DNA of 64,000 bases from Chlorogloeopsis fritschii PCC 6912. Its GTDB lineage: Bacteria > Cyanobacteriota > Cyanobacteriia > Cyanobacteriales > Nostocaceae. The notes under the pieces are model-generated. The model ran no database searches. It saw only the letters and a list, made by a program, of their open reading frames with translations, and was not told the DNA's origin. Where the stretch lies: positions 90,845 through 154,844 of the forward strand of contig NZ_AJLN01000063.1 in NCBI RefSeq assembly GCF_000317285.1, in the 5' to 3' direction. A program made the position numbers and the translations under genes. This document shows, piece by piece, positions 1-9,260 of the stretch; the first letter of the stretch is position 1, and every line of letters begins with the position of its first letter.

Positions 1-2
1 TA

Positions 3-2009
3 GAAGCTTTTCACTCTAATTTAGGTAAAAGATGGCTGTACTGTCAAAAAGCCACGGAAATTTTATTTATAGAAAATGAAACAAATCATGAAAAATTATT
101 TGGTGTTAGCAATACCTCTCGCTACGTCAAAGATGGAATTAATGATTATATAGTGCATGAACAAAAAGCAGCTGTAAATCCAAATCAAATCGGAACTAAA
201 GCGGCTGCACATTATATATTAAATGTTGGTGCGGGTGAAACAAAAATAGTTCAATTACGCCTAACTAATGAACTTTGTTTGACACCTTTTGGAGATGAAT
301 TTAACAATATTTTTGCCACTCGCCAACGCGAAGCCGACGAATTTTATCAGCGCATCACTCCTTTTTCGTTGCCAGAAGATATGCGAACAGTGCAGCGACA
401 AGCTTTTGCTGGAATGTTGTGGAGTAAGCAATATTATCAATTTACTATCGATGAATGGATAAATGGCGATCCGGCAGAGCCATCTCCACCAAATGAACGC
501 AAACAGGGCAGAAATAACGAGTGGATTCACCTCAATAACGAAGATATTCTTTCCATGCCCGACAAATGGGAGTATCCCTACTACTGCGCCTGGGATTTAG
601 CCTTCCACACCATTCCCTTAGCGATGATCGATCCTGACTTTGCCAAGGAGCAATTAATTTTATTAACACGGGAATGGTATATGCATCCTAACGGACAAAT
701 TCCTGCTTATGAATGGGCTTTTAGTGATGTTAACCCACCCGTCCATGCATGGGCGGCATGGCGCGTTTATAAAATCGAGCAAAAAATGTATGGGCGGGCA
801 GATAAACATTTTCTAGAAAGAGTATTTCAGAAGTTATTGCTTAACTTTACTTGGTGGGTAAATCGCAAAGATGTGGAAGGTAAGAACGTCTTTCAAGGAG
901 GTTTTTTAGGTTTAGATAATATTGGAGTTTTTGACAGGAGTAAAGAGCTGCCAACAGGGGGACACATTGACCAATCTGATGGTACAAGTTGGATGGGGAT
1001 GTACTGTTTAAATATGTTGGCGATCGCTCTAGAGCTTGCTCAATCAAATTCCAATTATGAAGACATTGCCACAAAGTTTTTTGAGCATTTTCTCTATATT
1101 GCTGATGCGATGAATCACATTGGTGATGAAGGTACAGAACTATGGGACGAAAAAGATGGTTTTTATTATGATGTTCTACATTTACCTAACAACCATAATT
1201 TAACTTTAAAAGTACGTTCACTGGTGGGATTGATTCCACTTTTTGCTGTGGAAACTTTAGAACCAGATACTTTAGCAGCACTTCCTAATTTTAAAACTCG
1301 TCTGGAGTGGTTTATTACAAATCGCCCTAAATTGCGTCAAAATGTCGCTTGTATGGAAACGAGGGGTGTAGGCGCAAGAAGATTACTGGCAATAGTCAAC
1401 CGTGATAAATTGCGGTGTATTCTGCAAAAAATGCTGGATGAAACAGAATTTTTATCAGAGTATGGAATTCGTTCAGTTTCCAAATATCATGCTGATAATC
1501 CTTATGTTTTTCATGCTAACAATTCTGAATATCGAGTAGATTACGAACCAGCAGAATCTAATAGCGGTTTATTTGGTGGTAATTCTAATTGGCGCGGCCC
1601 AATTTGGTTTCCAGTAAATTATCTGATTATTGAGTCACTACAAAAATTCTATCATTACCTGGGAGATGATTTTAAAGTGGAATGTCCCACTGGTTCAGGT
1701 AAATATATAAATCTCTGGGAAGTAGCTTGTGAATTATCACAAAGGCTCATCAAAATTTTCATAAACAATGAAGCTGGCAATCGTCCTGTGTTTGGTGGAA
1801 TGCAAAAATTTCAAACAGATCCACATTGGCATGATTTAATTCTTTTCAATGAATATTTTCATGGAGATAATGGAGCGGGAATTGGCGCAAGTCATCAAAC
1901 AGGATGGACTGGTTTAGTAGCAAAACTCATCCAACAGGTAGGAGAATATAGCGGGGAAAATCAACCTGGAGAAATGAAAAAAAGTCAGGTTAAATCTGTT
2001 GCAATGTAA
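3..2009 (+). CDS. GH63-like glucosidase, C-terminal part (5' end outside window)
   Basis: The reading frame is open from base 3, so the GTG at 153 is internal and the gene begins upstream of the window. The visible ~668 residues form an alpha/alpha-barrel glycoside hydrolase resembling the GH63/GH15 clan (mannosyl-oligosaccharide glucosidase-like proteins common in cyanobacteria). Supporting stretches are [17 protein letters not shown], a [16 protein letters not shown] loop, [18 protein letters not shown] and a C-terminal [10 protein letters not shown]. No signal peptide can be judged because the N-terminus is missing. It probably cleaves alpha-linked glucosides, but the substrate cannot be read from sequence. 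A stem-loop at 2215-2240 may end its transcript. Family assignment is fairly sure; substrate is not. Confidence 0.8.
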   Translation, partial: EAFHSNLGKRWLYCQKATEILFIENETNHEKLFGVSNTSRYVKDGINDYIVHEQKAAVNPNQIGTKAAAHYILNVGAGETKIVQLRLTNELCLTPFGDEFNNIFATRQREADEFYQRITPFSLPEDMRTVQRQAFAGMLWSKQYYQFTIDEWINGDPAEPSPPNERKQGRNNEWIHLNNEDILSMPDKWEYPYYCAWDLAFHTIPLAMIDPDFAKEQLILLTREWYMHPNGQIPAYEWAFSDVNPPVHAWAAWRVYKIEQKMYGRADKHFLERVFQKLLLNFTWWVNRKDVEGKNVFQGGFLGLDNIGVFDRSKELPTGGHIDQSDGTSWMGMYCLNMLAIALELAQSNSNYEDIATKFFEHFLYIADAMNHIGDEGTELWDEKDGFYYDVLHLPNNHNLTLKVRSLVGLIPLFAVETLEPDTLAALPNFKTRLEWFITNRPKLRQNVACMETRGVGARRLLAIVNRDKLRCILQKMLDETEFLSEYGIRSVSKYHADNPYVFHANNSEYRVDYEPAESNSGLFGGNSNWRGPIWFPVNYLIIESLQKFYHYLGDDFKVECPTGSGKYINLWEVACELSQRLIKIFINNEAGNRPVFGGMQKFQTDPHWHDLILFNEYFHGDNGAGIGASHQTGWTGLVAKLIQQVGEYSGENQPGEMKKSQVKSVAM

Positions 2010-2028
2010 ATAGAAGGCAGAGGGCAGA

Positions 2029-2077
2029 GGAGCCAGCGCCGCGGGCGGGTTCCCCGACTTGGGGCGACTGGCGTGGC
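2029..2077. repeat. GC-rich palindromic repeat, copy 1
   Basis: A ~49-bp GC-rich imperfect palindrome (arms GCCAG / CTGGC around CGGGTTCCCCGACTTG) lies just after the glucosidase stop. An almost identical copy in inverse orientation occurs at 46121-46169, upstream of trpC, showing that it is a dispersed element. Confidence 0.75.
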
Positions 2078-2214
2078 AGAAGGTTAAAGAGTTTTTCCTG
2101 TCTGCTCTCTTAATAAGCGTAAGGTGGGTAATGTTAAAAACTTAGGATTAGCTGCATACGGGCTAAAGAAAGTTTTCGGTAAATAGATGCTGCATTAAAA
2201 TCAAATTTTGTAAG

Positions 2215-2240
2215 AACGCGAGTTGTAAGGCTCGCGTTTT
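2215..2240 (+). terminator. Stem-loop terminator after the glucosidase gene
   Basis: Perfect 8-bp stem AACGCGAG / CTCGCGTT with an 8-nt loop, followed by TT. It lies about 200 bp after the glucosidase stop, in the convergent gap before the 5'-nucleotidase gene. Confidence 0.5.
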
Positions 2241-2250
2241 ACTTATTTAG

Positions 2251-2338
2251 AACTTACGCACAATTTACGGAATAATAAAACCACTCCAGGCACAGAGGAC
2301 GCGGAATAATAAGAGTTAGAGAAATATTTTGCGTAAGC
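2251..2338. mobile_element. MITE-like element with CTTACGCA ends
   Basis: An ~88-bp segment begins with AACTTACGCA and ends with the inverse TTTTGCGTAAG. The same AGAACTTACGCA start recurs at 18401-18412 followed by similar unit sequence, so this is one of a dispersed family of small non-coding elements. Confidence 0.5.
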
Positions 2339-2380
2339 CCTGTTATTAATAACAACCACTACTGTTTTTTGTGATTAGTT

Positions 2381-3886
2381 TTATTTTAAAATCTTACTAG
2401 CAGCTGCTTGGCTTTTGATTTTATCGATGACTGCAAAACGAATATCTCGTTTTTTTGCTATCAATTTGATGCCCGGTTGTTGAAGATTTAAGAAATCTAA
2501 TCCTTGTTCTTTACCACTGATTAAGAAGTCATTGATAGCAACTTTGTAAGTCTGATTGGGGTTAAGGGGTTGATTGTTAATTAGCCAGTTGCCTAAATTA
2601 GAGTCTTTACGAACTTTAGCTGTTTGCAGATAGCCACCTGTGCCTTTATTGGCTTGTCCTTGCTCCAATACTCTTTGCAACAATGCACCGTTCATCTCTA
2701 CTGCAACAATTTTGCCCCCAAAAGGCAGTATCCGAATCACATCATACTGGGTAACTGGCCCTGCTGGAATTACATCATCAATCCGAATTGAACCGCCATT
2801 GTATACTGCTAAATCTGCATCTTTTACTTCCTTCAACATCGCCTCAGCAATTAATTCTGTTAAGTTTGTAGATTCATTGCGAACACTAGATTCTAAACCA
2901 TCTAAGGCAACCGGCACATTCGCAATTACCTGCTCCGGCTCAAATCCACTGGCGCGAAATGCCTGATAACCCCGTTCCACCCATTGCTTAACTACCTTTG
3001 CAATCTTGGAATCTTCGGGAATTTTCTCCGTTATTGGCACCAAACGCGAGTTAATCTGGAGGTTTTTCTTGATAGTGTTGTAGCTTAACTGGTGAAGGTA
3101 CACAGTACGGGCATTGGCATCGGCTTTAAAAATTGGCGTAAAATCTCGCCCTCGCCACTGTTGAATGTTTTCATGCTCGTGACCACCGAGTATAATATCT
3201 ATTTCCGGTATTGTTTCTGCTAATTTACGATCTTGCTCGATTGACAGATGGGTAACAGCAATCAGAATATCAACTTTACCCTTGAGCGATCGCACCTGTT
3301 GTTTAGCAGTTTCAATCGGATCGGTGTAACTAACATACCTAGCTTTATTACTATCAAGAGTTACGCCAATTAAACCTACCCTTACCACAGCACCGCGATC
3401 GCCTTTGACATTAAAGACTATCGAGCGAGGAACACCTTTAAAAGGCTGCCCCTTACTGTCTGAGACATTACCAGAAAACCAGCGAAAGCGAGACTCTTTT
3501 AATCGTTCGTAGAATAGGTTTTCGGGCAAATCAAACTCATGATTGCCAAAAGTCGCGTAGTCAAACCCCAAGGCATTCATCACTGCTACCATTTGCTGCC
3601 CTGCTAGGGGTATACCGTTAATTTTGGCAGTACCTAAAGCCGAGGGGCTAAAGGCATCTCCAGCTAAAAAAGTATAGGTGCGAGGATTTGCCTGATAAAG
3701 TTGTTTGCGTAAGGTAGCAACACGTGCCAAACCGCCGCGAGTTCCCCCCTCTACAGGAGTGATTTCGTAGATGTCATTGAGTTGTAGTAGGTTAATATTT
3801 ACAATTTCTGCGAGGGCAGGAGTAGTAAAAGCTACTGTTGCTAACACCTGCAAAACTATGCTGCACCCCTTCCAGATAAGTTTCAT
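2381..3886 (-). CDS. Exported 5'-nucleotidase / metallophosphatase
   Basis: Residues 1-27 are a signal peptide ending ALA-E. Residues ~28-260 form a calcineurin-like metallophosphatase domain with GDAFSPS, GNHEFD, THLSIEQD and GGHEHE metal-binding motifs. Residues ~310-480 match the 5'-nucleotidase C-terminal domain (NGGSIR, GGKIVAVEMNG). The protein would act in the periplasm or outside the cell, releasing phosphate from nucleotides or similar esters. The first metal motif is unusual: family members normally have D-x-H, whereas this protein reads NDIYE, with Y40 in place of the histidine. At 501 residues it has the usual UshA-like length. No Pho box was identified. Confidence 0.88.
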   Translation of the reverse strand: MKLIWKGCSIVLQVLATVAFTTPALAEIVNINLLQLNDIYEITPVEGGTRGGLARVATLRKQLYQANPRTYTFLAGDAFSPSALGTAKINGIPLAGQQMVAVMNALGFDYATFGNHEFDLPENLFYERLKESRFRWFSGNVSDSKGQPFKGVPRSIVFNVKGDRGAVVRVGLIGVTLDSNKARYVSYTDPIETAKQQVRSLKGKVDILIAVTHLSIEQDRKLAETIPEIDIILGGHEHENIQQWRGRDFTPIFKADANARTVYLHQLSYNTIKKNLQINSRLVPITEKIPEDSKIAKVVKQWVERGYQAFRASGFEPEQVIANVPVALDGLESSVRNESTNLTELIAEAMLKEVKDADLAVYNGGSIRIDDVIPAGPVTQYDVIRILPFGGKIVAVEMNGALLQRVLEQGQANKGTGGYLQTAKVRKDSNLGNWLINNQPLNPNQTYKVAINDFLISGKEQGLDFLNLQQPGIKLIAKKRDIRFAVIDKIKSQAAASKILK

Positions 3887-3962
3887 ATTGAGCTTTGAAG
3901 AACTCGTACTCTACGGAATTGATTTTAAGGGTTTCAGCGTCGGGAGTAGCAATAAGAACTAT

Positions 3963-4005
3963 TAAATTTTGGGGATGGGTGGAGTGATGAGGGCGATCGC
4001 TTTCA
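3963..4005. repeat. Imperfect direct repeat flanking the TA module (left)
   Basis: This ~43-bp segment (TTAAATTTTGGGGATGGG, then TGATGAGGGCGATCG) resembles 4671-4710 on the far side of the toxin-antitoxin pair. The two could be recombination scars or copies of a dispersed motif. Confidence 0.35.
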
Positions 4006-4040
4006 AGTAAATTATGCTATGAAGCATTTATCGTCAAAGA

Positions 4041-4385
4041 GTGGAAGCACAACCAAGGGAGATCCGGAACTATCAGAAAGCAGATGGAAAAAGCCCTTTT
4101 GCAGAATGGCTTGATTCTCTTAGAGATATGAGAGCCAGGGTTAAAATAGAGAGAAGGCTTCAACGAGTTGAGTTAGGTAATCTTGGAGATTATCGCTCTG
4201 TTGGAGAAGGAGTTTTTGAACTGAGAATTGATTATGGTTCTGGTTATCGTGTGTATTTTGGGCAGATAGGGACAACGATAATACTTCTACTCTGTGGCGG
4301 AGATAAAAGTACGCAAGAGCAAGACATTGTTACAGCTAAGAAATATTGGAGAGATTATGAAAGAAGTGAAAACGCCTACCAGTAG
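4041..4385 (+). CDS. HigB/RelE-superfamily toxin of a type II toxin-antitoxin pair
   Basis: This 114-residue protein matches the phage Gp49-like/HigB 'addiction module killer' family. The marks are KSPFAEWLDSLRD at the N-terminus, a basic helix (RARVKIERRLQRVELG), GVFELRIDYGSGYRVYF, and C-terminal LLLCGGDKSTQEQDI followed by AKKYW. Family members are ribosome-dependent mRNA interferases. The start is GTG at 4041. The antitoxin start lies inside the 3' end of this gene (29-nt overlap), implying co-transcription in a toxin-first, HigBA-like order. The assignment is confident; activity is untested. Confidence 0.88.
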   Translation: MEAQPREIRNYQKADGKSPFAEWLDSLRDMRARVKIERRLQRVELGNLGDYRSVGEGVFELRIDYGSGYRVYFGQIGTTIILLLCGGDKSTQEQDIVTAKKYWRDYERSENAYQ

Positions 4386-4674
4386 TAGTTACCATGATTA
4401 TTTAATTTCTTCTCTCAAAGATCCCGAACATGCTGCTGCATATATCGGAGTTATGTTGGAATTAGAAGAAGGGCGCGAACCTGAACTACTACGTTCAGCG
4501 TTGAAAGATATTATTGATGCGCGTTTGCTGTCTGATAACCTCTCAGAGGAAGCTAAACAACATTACGAAAAACTCGACAAGATACTGTCGGAAACTGGCG
4601 GTAATGAAATTTACACTCTAATTGAATTCTTAGATGCGCTGGGATATCGGATTGCGATCGCGCCTAAAGATTAA
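4357..4674 (+). CDS. HigA-like antitoxin
   Basis: The 105-residue product starts best at ATG 4357 (MKEVKTPTSSSYHDYL), which matches the usual start of the addiction-module antidote family; an upstream in-frame ATG at 4294 lies well inside the toxin gene and is unlikely. The middle contains the family pattern DPEHAAAYIGVMLE and LLRSALKDII, and the end LIEFLDALGYRI is typical. The helix-turn-helix region normally written as 'GLSREALYKAL' is replaced by LSEEAKQHYEKLDKIL, so DNA binding may be altered. It should neutralise the preceding toxin and may autoregulate the pair. Confidence 0.82.
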   Translation: MKEVKTPTSSSYHDYLISSLKDPEHAAAYIGVMLELEEGREPELLRSALKDIIDARLLSDNLSEEAKQHYEKLDKILSETGGNEIYTLIEFLDALGYRIAIAPKD

Positions 4675-4710
4675 TTTTGAGGATGGGGTGATGAGAGCGA
4701 TTACGTTTCA
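4671..4710. repeat. Imperfect direct repeat flanking the TA module (right)
   Basis: This is the counterpart of 3963-4005 and overlaps the antitoxin stop codon. The shared core is TTTTG-GGATGGG, then TGATGAG and GCGAT. Confidence 0.35.
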
Positions 4711-4782
4711 TGAGATAGAAGTAGGCAAGCGTATTGAATTACTATTATGTCTCTCTATTCAGCAGAAAATTATTTCCCACAG

Positions 4783-5475
4783 CTAAACTTTATCATGATA
4801 GTTTAAGTATTCTTTGTTAACCAAATATAGCTCAATGTTAAGCAATATTTGTCTTAAATACCTAATTACTTTACTTTTAATTGTTAATAGTTCATCAGCA
4901 GTTTTATCTCTTCCTACTTCTGTAAATGACTTTATACCATGTGCTAAATCATTTCTATTAGTTTTAATAGTCCATAAATCAGTACCATTTTCTGTCTTAA
5001 TAGCATTGGTCTTATATGAAAAACCGTATTGACTTGCTATATCCTTAACTAATCTTCCATCTATATTGCCAGAAAATAGGTCTTCTTTGTCAAAGCAAGC
5101 AGAAATGATATCAAGTGAAATCACTGTAATATTATCAAGTATTTTATCAGGGTTACATTTTTTTAGATTTTTGAGTACTACTTTCTTAAGTTCAGGTCTA
5201 ACTTCATCGAAAGACACTCCTTGGCTGCTCAACTCATCAAATATTGCTTCAATAGCATTTCGCATGGTAGATTCAACCAAATTATAGAGTAATAAAAATC
5301 CGCTAGCCTTAAGAGTTTTTTCCAAGTCAGAGTCAATATTTCTAATCTTGATTTTTCCATCTATGCCTTCCATACTCAACTTAGTTGTACCTTGCTCTAG
5401 AGTTTTTAGAAAAATAAAATATTTGCTGACTTCTTTAGAGCGTAAGTTGAAATCCTGAAATAATGTGCTTGTCAT
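4783..5475 (-). CDS. HEPN-domain protein, MAE_28990/MAE_18760-like (putative RNase)
   Basis: A 230-residue, mostly helical protein. Residues R174-H179 (RNDLAH) form the R-x4-H motif that is the catalytic signature of HEPN ribonucleases. The N-terminal helix and the segment LLLYNLVESTMRNAIEAIFD also fit the HEPN fold, most like the MAE_28990/MAE_18760 group. The ATG overlaps the stop of the DUF262 gene by four bases (ATGA), so translation is probably coupled. HEPN proteins of this kind act as toxins or abortive-infection effectors; here that is inferred from family and neighbour. AT content is higher than in surrounding housekeeping genes, consistent with transfer. Confidence 0.8.
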   Translation of the reverse strand: MTSTLFQDFNLRSKEVSKYFIFLKTLEQGTTKLSMEGIDGKIKIRNIDSDLEKTLKASGFLLLYNLVESTMRNAIEAIFDELSSQGVSFDEVRPELKKVVLKNLKKCNPDKILDNITVISLDIISACFDKEDLFSGNIDGRLVKDIASQYGFSYKTNAIKTENGTDLWTIKTNRNDLAHGIKSFTEVGRDKTADELLTIKSKVIRYLRQILLNIELYLVNKEYLNYHDKV

Positions 5476-6545
5476 AATTTCCCTAGCAGCTGGCTACGTA
5501 CATACTCAATACGCTTAATTACTCTCAATCTAGAACTGCTACCATTACCATCAGCTAATTTCTTAAACTCATCAGAATTTACCCAATTTGTAGTTTGTGG
5601 TTTTAAGTCCCTTTTTTCTCTTAAAGCTAGGGCTACACCCACAGAAAGAGACTCAAATTTAATTCTAGTTGTTGTTTTAGCATAATCTTTACCTTGGCGA
5701 AATCCTTTTGGAAAATATTGTTCTACAAAATCTAGCATTAACAAAAACTCAGTTTGCATTTTTTCATGCTCACAAGTATTATTTTCATTAGCGGTCTTTA
5801 AATATTCATCAAGAAATTCATTTACTTTGTTAGCATTGAAATTATTATAATTATTTAAAAATGCAAAGAAACGCAATACAAATTCTTGTGGTTCACGCCT
5901 ATCAATAGCAACTTTAGTAAACGAACATAAATCAAGAAATTTTTTATTTTTCGATAGTTCATCAATAATTTCAAGGAATGGCCCACGCATTATACCTCTG
6001 CGCTTTTCCATCTCGTTCAGTTCAACGCTACCAGTATTAATGCGTTCAAATATATCTCTTCGTATTTCCTCATCTGCATTTTCGGTAAGTTGGATCATCC
6101 GAATGGTAGTTCTTTTGAAGCGTCTTTGACGGGCTAGTGGCAAGTCAGTGAAAATGAAGCCATTTAGTTTCTCTAATTTCTTTAATCCACTTAAAATGAG
6201 TTTATCGTTGAGAAATTCTGCTAAGGTACGGATGCGTTGTGTACCATCAATTATTTCTAAACGTGCTTCCTCACGGACATCAGCAACGAAAATATAGGGT
6301 ATTGGCAAACCTAAAAGTACAGACTCAATAAACTTTGATTGCCTTTCCTCATCCCAAGCTATTTCCCGTTGGTAATCTGGAATGAATAATTCGTTTGTAT
6401 CGTCATCTAGTCCGTCCTGATACTTCTGAATGAGAATTTCGATGGGATACTCTTTTGTGTCGTAATCAACAGGCTTCTGCTTCTCGCGAATCTCTGCTTC
6501 CGCAGCTTCTCGCATTTCATCCGTTATTTCTAGCTTGGGCGGCAT
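5472..6545 (-). CDS. DUF262 protein (ParB/sulfiredoxin-fold, GmrSD-like)
   Basis: A 357-residue protein with an N-terminal DUF262 domain: IPDYQREIAWDEERQSKFI (55-73), then LLGLPIPYIF, and the nucleotide-binding-type motif DGTQR (100-104), followed by RFKRTTIRMI and FERINTGSVELNEMEKRR. DUF262 is the core of GmrS/RloF-type DNA modification-dependent or NTP-driven defence proteins. The usual C-terminal DUF1524 HNH nuclease is absent, so the effector is presumably the HEPN protein encoded by the next gene. The ATG at 6545 is preceded by AGGTAA. The family is clear; the defence role is inferred. Confidence 0.85.
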   Translation of the reverse strand: MPPKLEITDEMREAAEAEIREKQKPVDYDTKEYPIEILIQKYQDGLDDDTNELFIPDYQREIAWDEERQSKFIESVLLGLPIPYIFVADVREEARLEIIDGTQRIRTLAEFLNDKLILSGLKKLEKLNGFIFTDLPLARQRRFKRTTIRMIQLTENADEEIRRDIFERINTGSVELNEMEKRRGIMRGPFLEIIDELSKNKKFLDLCSFTKVAIDRREPQEFVLRFFAFLNNYNNFNANKVNEFLDEYLKTANENNTCEHEKMQTEFLLMLDFVEQYFPKGFRQGKDYAKTTTRIKFESLSVGVALALREKRDLKPQTTNWVNSDEFKKLADGNGSSSRLRVIKRIEYVRSQLLGKL

Positions 6546-6886
6546 ATTTCTTACCTGGAGTAGTATGTTTCACAGCTTAGGTGAGGAGTGTACACAAGGA
6601 AGCTAGGGTTTAACTATTTATATATTGCAGTTAATGTAAAATACATTGCCCTTCCTTTTAGAGCAAGTATTCCACTACACATTTGCTAATAAAGTAGCTA
6701 GATAATAGCTAGCAAAGTAAGATGCAATGCAGAATGTAAAAATAACTGGCTTCTCTCCGACTTTAAAGAAAACATTTCCCCTTACAGCAACCTCTCAACA
6801 TCAACTAATCAATTCCCAGTTGTCTCTCAGTCAAAACTCATCTTGGCATGGCTTAATAACTTGTAAGCTGACTGACAAGCATCCTC
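6546..6886. other. Intergenic region, no gene seen
   Basis: 341 bp between the divergent DUF262 and peroxiredoxin-CSD genes. It must hold both promoters, but no convincing ORF, hairpin or repeat was recognised. Confidence 0.4.
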
Positions 6887-7717
6887 ATGACAACTAATCT
6901 ACAAATCGGTGAAAAATTCCCCGACTTTACACTGCCAAATTATCGTAATGAACTAACGCAACTATCCCAATTTACAAAACCCGGTTTACTAGATCAACAT
7001 TTGGGATTCCTCGATGGTTACCCATTGATTTTGGTATTTTATCGAGGCTTTTTTTGCCCGCGCGATCAACAGCAAATGCGAGAGTTTATCCAATTCCAAG
7101 ACGAATTGAGGGTGAACTATTGCCAGTTAGTTTGTGTGAGTGCAGATCCGCCTATTGTTCAAGCTGCTTTTCGCGCTGGCTTGGGAGTACAATGGACTTT
7201 TTTATCAGATGAAAAACGGGAAATTATTAAACAAATCAACATTCTCGATCAGACGGAAGGCGAGTATGCTAATCGCGCCCAACCTTATACTTTTGTGCTA
7301 AAACCTGACTTGAGTATTTACAAAATATATAACGGTTGGTTTTTTGTGGGAAGACCAACAGTTGAAGAACTCAGGCGTGATTTACGTGCCATTATGGAAA
7401 CTTTATCGAATTACCACTACGAGGCTTACAACACTCCAGAAGTACGACAAATTCGCATTCCCCAGCAAGAATGGGCAAATGGTGTACCACCTTTGGGTGC
7501 AAATGGGCTGCCTGTAGAGCAAGGTGTAGTTCGTGATTTTGATTTGCAAACTGGTAATGGTTTCATCACCACACAAAAGGGTGATGATGTGTTTTTCAAC
7601 TTTACTGCCATACCTGGTGAAGGATATCGCACAATTAAACCTGGTACAGCTGTGAAATTTGAGGTAGTCAAGGGTAAGTTTGGTTTAAGTGCACGTAATA
7701 TTCAGTTGATATGCTAA
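6887..7717 (+). CDS. Peroxiredoxin-like (AhpC/TSA) protein fused to a cold-shock domain
   Basis: Residues ~3-175 form a thioredoxin-fold AhpC/TSA domain: KFPDFTLPNY, then LVFYRGFFCPRD with C57 as the likely peroxidatic cysteine, LVCVSADPP, and QPYTFVLKPDLSIY. Residues ~212-275 form a cold-shock (OB-fold) domain: GVVRDFDLQTGNGFITT is the RNP1 region, DDVFFNFTAI the RNP2 region, and it ends GLSARNIQLI. The linker contains IPQQEWANG. The domain order suggests a redox-sensitive nucleic-acid-binding protein, but this is inference. The reading frame is continuous through the junction. It is a 276-residue single gene with the ATG at 6887. Confidence 0.85.
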   Translation: MTTNLQIGEKFPDFTLPNYRNELTQLSQFTKPGLLDQHLGFLDGYPLILVFYRGFFCPRDQQQMREFIQFQDELRVNYCQLVCVSADPPIVQAAFRAGLGVQWTFLSDEKREIIKQINILDQTEGEYANRAQPYTFVLKPDLSIYKIYNGWFFVGRPTVEELRRDLRAIMETLSNYHYEAYNTPEVRQIRIPQQEWANGVPPLGANGLPVEQGVVRDFDLQTGNGFITTQKGDDVFFNFTAIPGEGYRTIKPGTAVKFEVVKGKFGLSARNIQLIC

Positions 7718-7749
7718 CTGATGCGATCGCCCCAACAAATTTAGACAAT

Positions 7750-8247
7750 TCAACGACACCCCAAGCTTTCGCGGGTTGGCACACCTGTAACGGGGTTGAC
7801 TCCATCAGCGCGATCGCACATCTGTTTCACTTCATAGGGATCGAGCAGGGCATTAGAAAAATCTGCCCCTATAATCGCAGCATTGTAGAAGCGACTGCTA
7901 GTGAGCAGGGCATCGGTAAAAATGGCGTTGGTTAAATCAGCTTCATTAAAAATGACGCGATCGGCAAATACTTCTGAGAGATTGGCATTGCTTAAGTCTG
8001 CCTTTAGAAACGATCCTTTAGTGAGAATAGTGCCGCTGAGATTTGCTCCCCTAAAGTTTGCTCCCTGCATTTCTGCACCTGCAAAGGATGTTCCGTGTAG
8101 ATCTTGATGGGAAAAATCTCGATTTCGTAAGTCTGCGAGTGTGTAATTAACAGTGTTCTCCTGTGCCAATGCAGGAGGAGTATTCAGGTTTAACAAGCAA
8201 CCTACCAAGCAAATGAAAAGAAAAACACTTAAAATTATCCGTTTCAT
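7750..8247 (-). CDS. Exported pentapeptide-repeat protein
   Basis: An N-terminal hydrophobic signal ([19 protein letters not shown]) is followed by an ALA-Q cleavage site near residue 29; the LVGC could alternatively be a lipobox. Residues ~40-140 are A(D/N)LxxAxF pentapeptide repeats ([44 protein letters not shown]) that build a right-handed beta-helix. The C-terminus [19 protein letters not shown] is the conserved tail of the cyanobacterial/chloroplast thylakoid-lumen pentapeptide proteins, with one cysteine before and one after it. A lumenal or periplasmic structural role is likely; no specific function is known. Confidence 0.85.
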   Translation of the reverse strand: MKRIILSVFLFICLVGCLLNLNTPPALAQENTVNYTLADLRNRDFSHQDLHGTSFAGAEMQGANFRGANLSGTILTKGSFLKADLSNANLSEVFADRVIFNEADLTNAIFTDALLTSSRFYNAAIIGADFSNALLDPYEVKQMCDRADGVNPVTGVPTRESLGCR

Positions 8248-8296
8248 AATCCCAAATTCCGAGCCTTAATTTTGATACTAGCTCTCCCCATCACGC

Positions 8297-9106
8297 TTAG
8301 TGAGCAATTTGTTGAGAATTCAAGCTAGCAAAGTCGAACAATTGGGGATCGGCAAGATGAGATGGGCAAACATTCTGAAGGCTACGAAACAGACTATCAA
8401 TTCTGCCTGGATTTTCTTTTTCCCAAGTTTGTAGCATTTGTTTGATTTGCGATCGCTGCAAGTTTTTCTGAGAGCCGCAAAGATTGCAGGGAATAATAGG
8501 AAACTGTCGCATCTCGGCGTAACGCTCAATATCCTTTTCTGAGCAATAGGCAAGTGGGCGAATAATTACGTTTTGCCCATCATCGCTTTTGAGCTTGGGT
8601 GGCATGGCTTTAAGCGTGCCTGTATAAAACATATTCAGAAACAGTGTTTCTACAATATCATCTCGATGATGACCGAGAGCAATTTTAGTCGCACCTTCTT
8701 CATTTGCTATACGATAGAGAATGCCCCGGCGCAAGCGCGAACATAAACTGCACATTGTCTTGCCTTCAGGGATAATACTTTTAACAATGCTGTACGTATC
8801 TTCTTCTACAATTCGGTAAGGCACACGCAAAGATTTTAAATATTCTGGTAGTACTTGTTCTGGAAAGCCTGGCTGTTTTTGATCCAAGTTCACGGCAAGA
8901 ATATCAAATTTTACGGGGGCTTTTCGTTGGAGAGTTAGCAACAAGTCGAGCATCGTGTAGGAATCTTTACCACCTGAGAGGCAAACCATGATGCGATCGC
9001 CATCCTCAATCATTTTGTAATCGTGGATTGCCTTCCCTACCAGGCTACGCAGATTTGCCTCTAACTTTTTGAAGGTTTTTGACTGAAGAACCTCCGTTGA
9101 TTCCAT
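8297..9106 (-). CDS. ttcA: tRNA 2-thiocytidine(32) synthetase TtcA
   Basis: The PP-loop ATPase motif [13 protein letters not shown] activates the tRNA base. [10 protein letters not shown] and CNLCGSQ are the two CxxC pairs that bind the [4Fe-4S] cluster, and [19 protein letters not shown] is the family signature. The enzyme thiolates C32 of certain tRNAs in the cytoplasm. The start is placed at ATG 9106 ([10 protein letters not shown]) because AGGGAG precedes it at good spacing; an upstream in-frame ATG at 9151 would add 15 residues. It is transcribed alone, with no obvious operon partner. Confidence 0.93.
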   Translation of the reverse strand: MESTEVLQSKTFKKLEANLRSLVGKAIHDYKMIEDGDRIMVCLSGGKDSYTMLDLLLTLQRKAPVKFDILAVNLDQKQPGFPEQVLPEYLKSLRVPYRIVEEDTYSIVKSIIPEGKTMCSLCSRLRRGILYRIANEEGATKIALGHHRDDIVETLFLNMFYTGTLKAMPPKLKSDDGQNVIIRPLAYCSEKDIERYAEMRQFPIIPCNLCGSQKNLQRSQIKQMLQTWEKENPGRIDSLFRSLQNVCPSHLADPQLFDFASLNSQQIAH

Positions 9107-9260
9107 CTCATGTCTCCCTATTTTTTGATTATTGTAGTGAATTTCACTCAATCAATTTACGCGTTGATTTATCAACCAAAAAGGAGTAATTGCACAAGTG
9201 GGACAAAATTTTATTTTAAATCGAGAGCGAAAATTTTTAATAAACACAAAGGATGGAGAA

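Noticed and set aside
153..2009. GTG 153 as the start of the glucosidase
   Set aside because: The frame is open back to base 3 with family-like sequence, so the true start lies outside the window.
7711..7935. 74-codon ORF on the plus strand
   Set aside because: It is antisense to the pentapeptide-repeat gene and shows only the reflection of that gene's codons.
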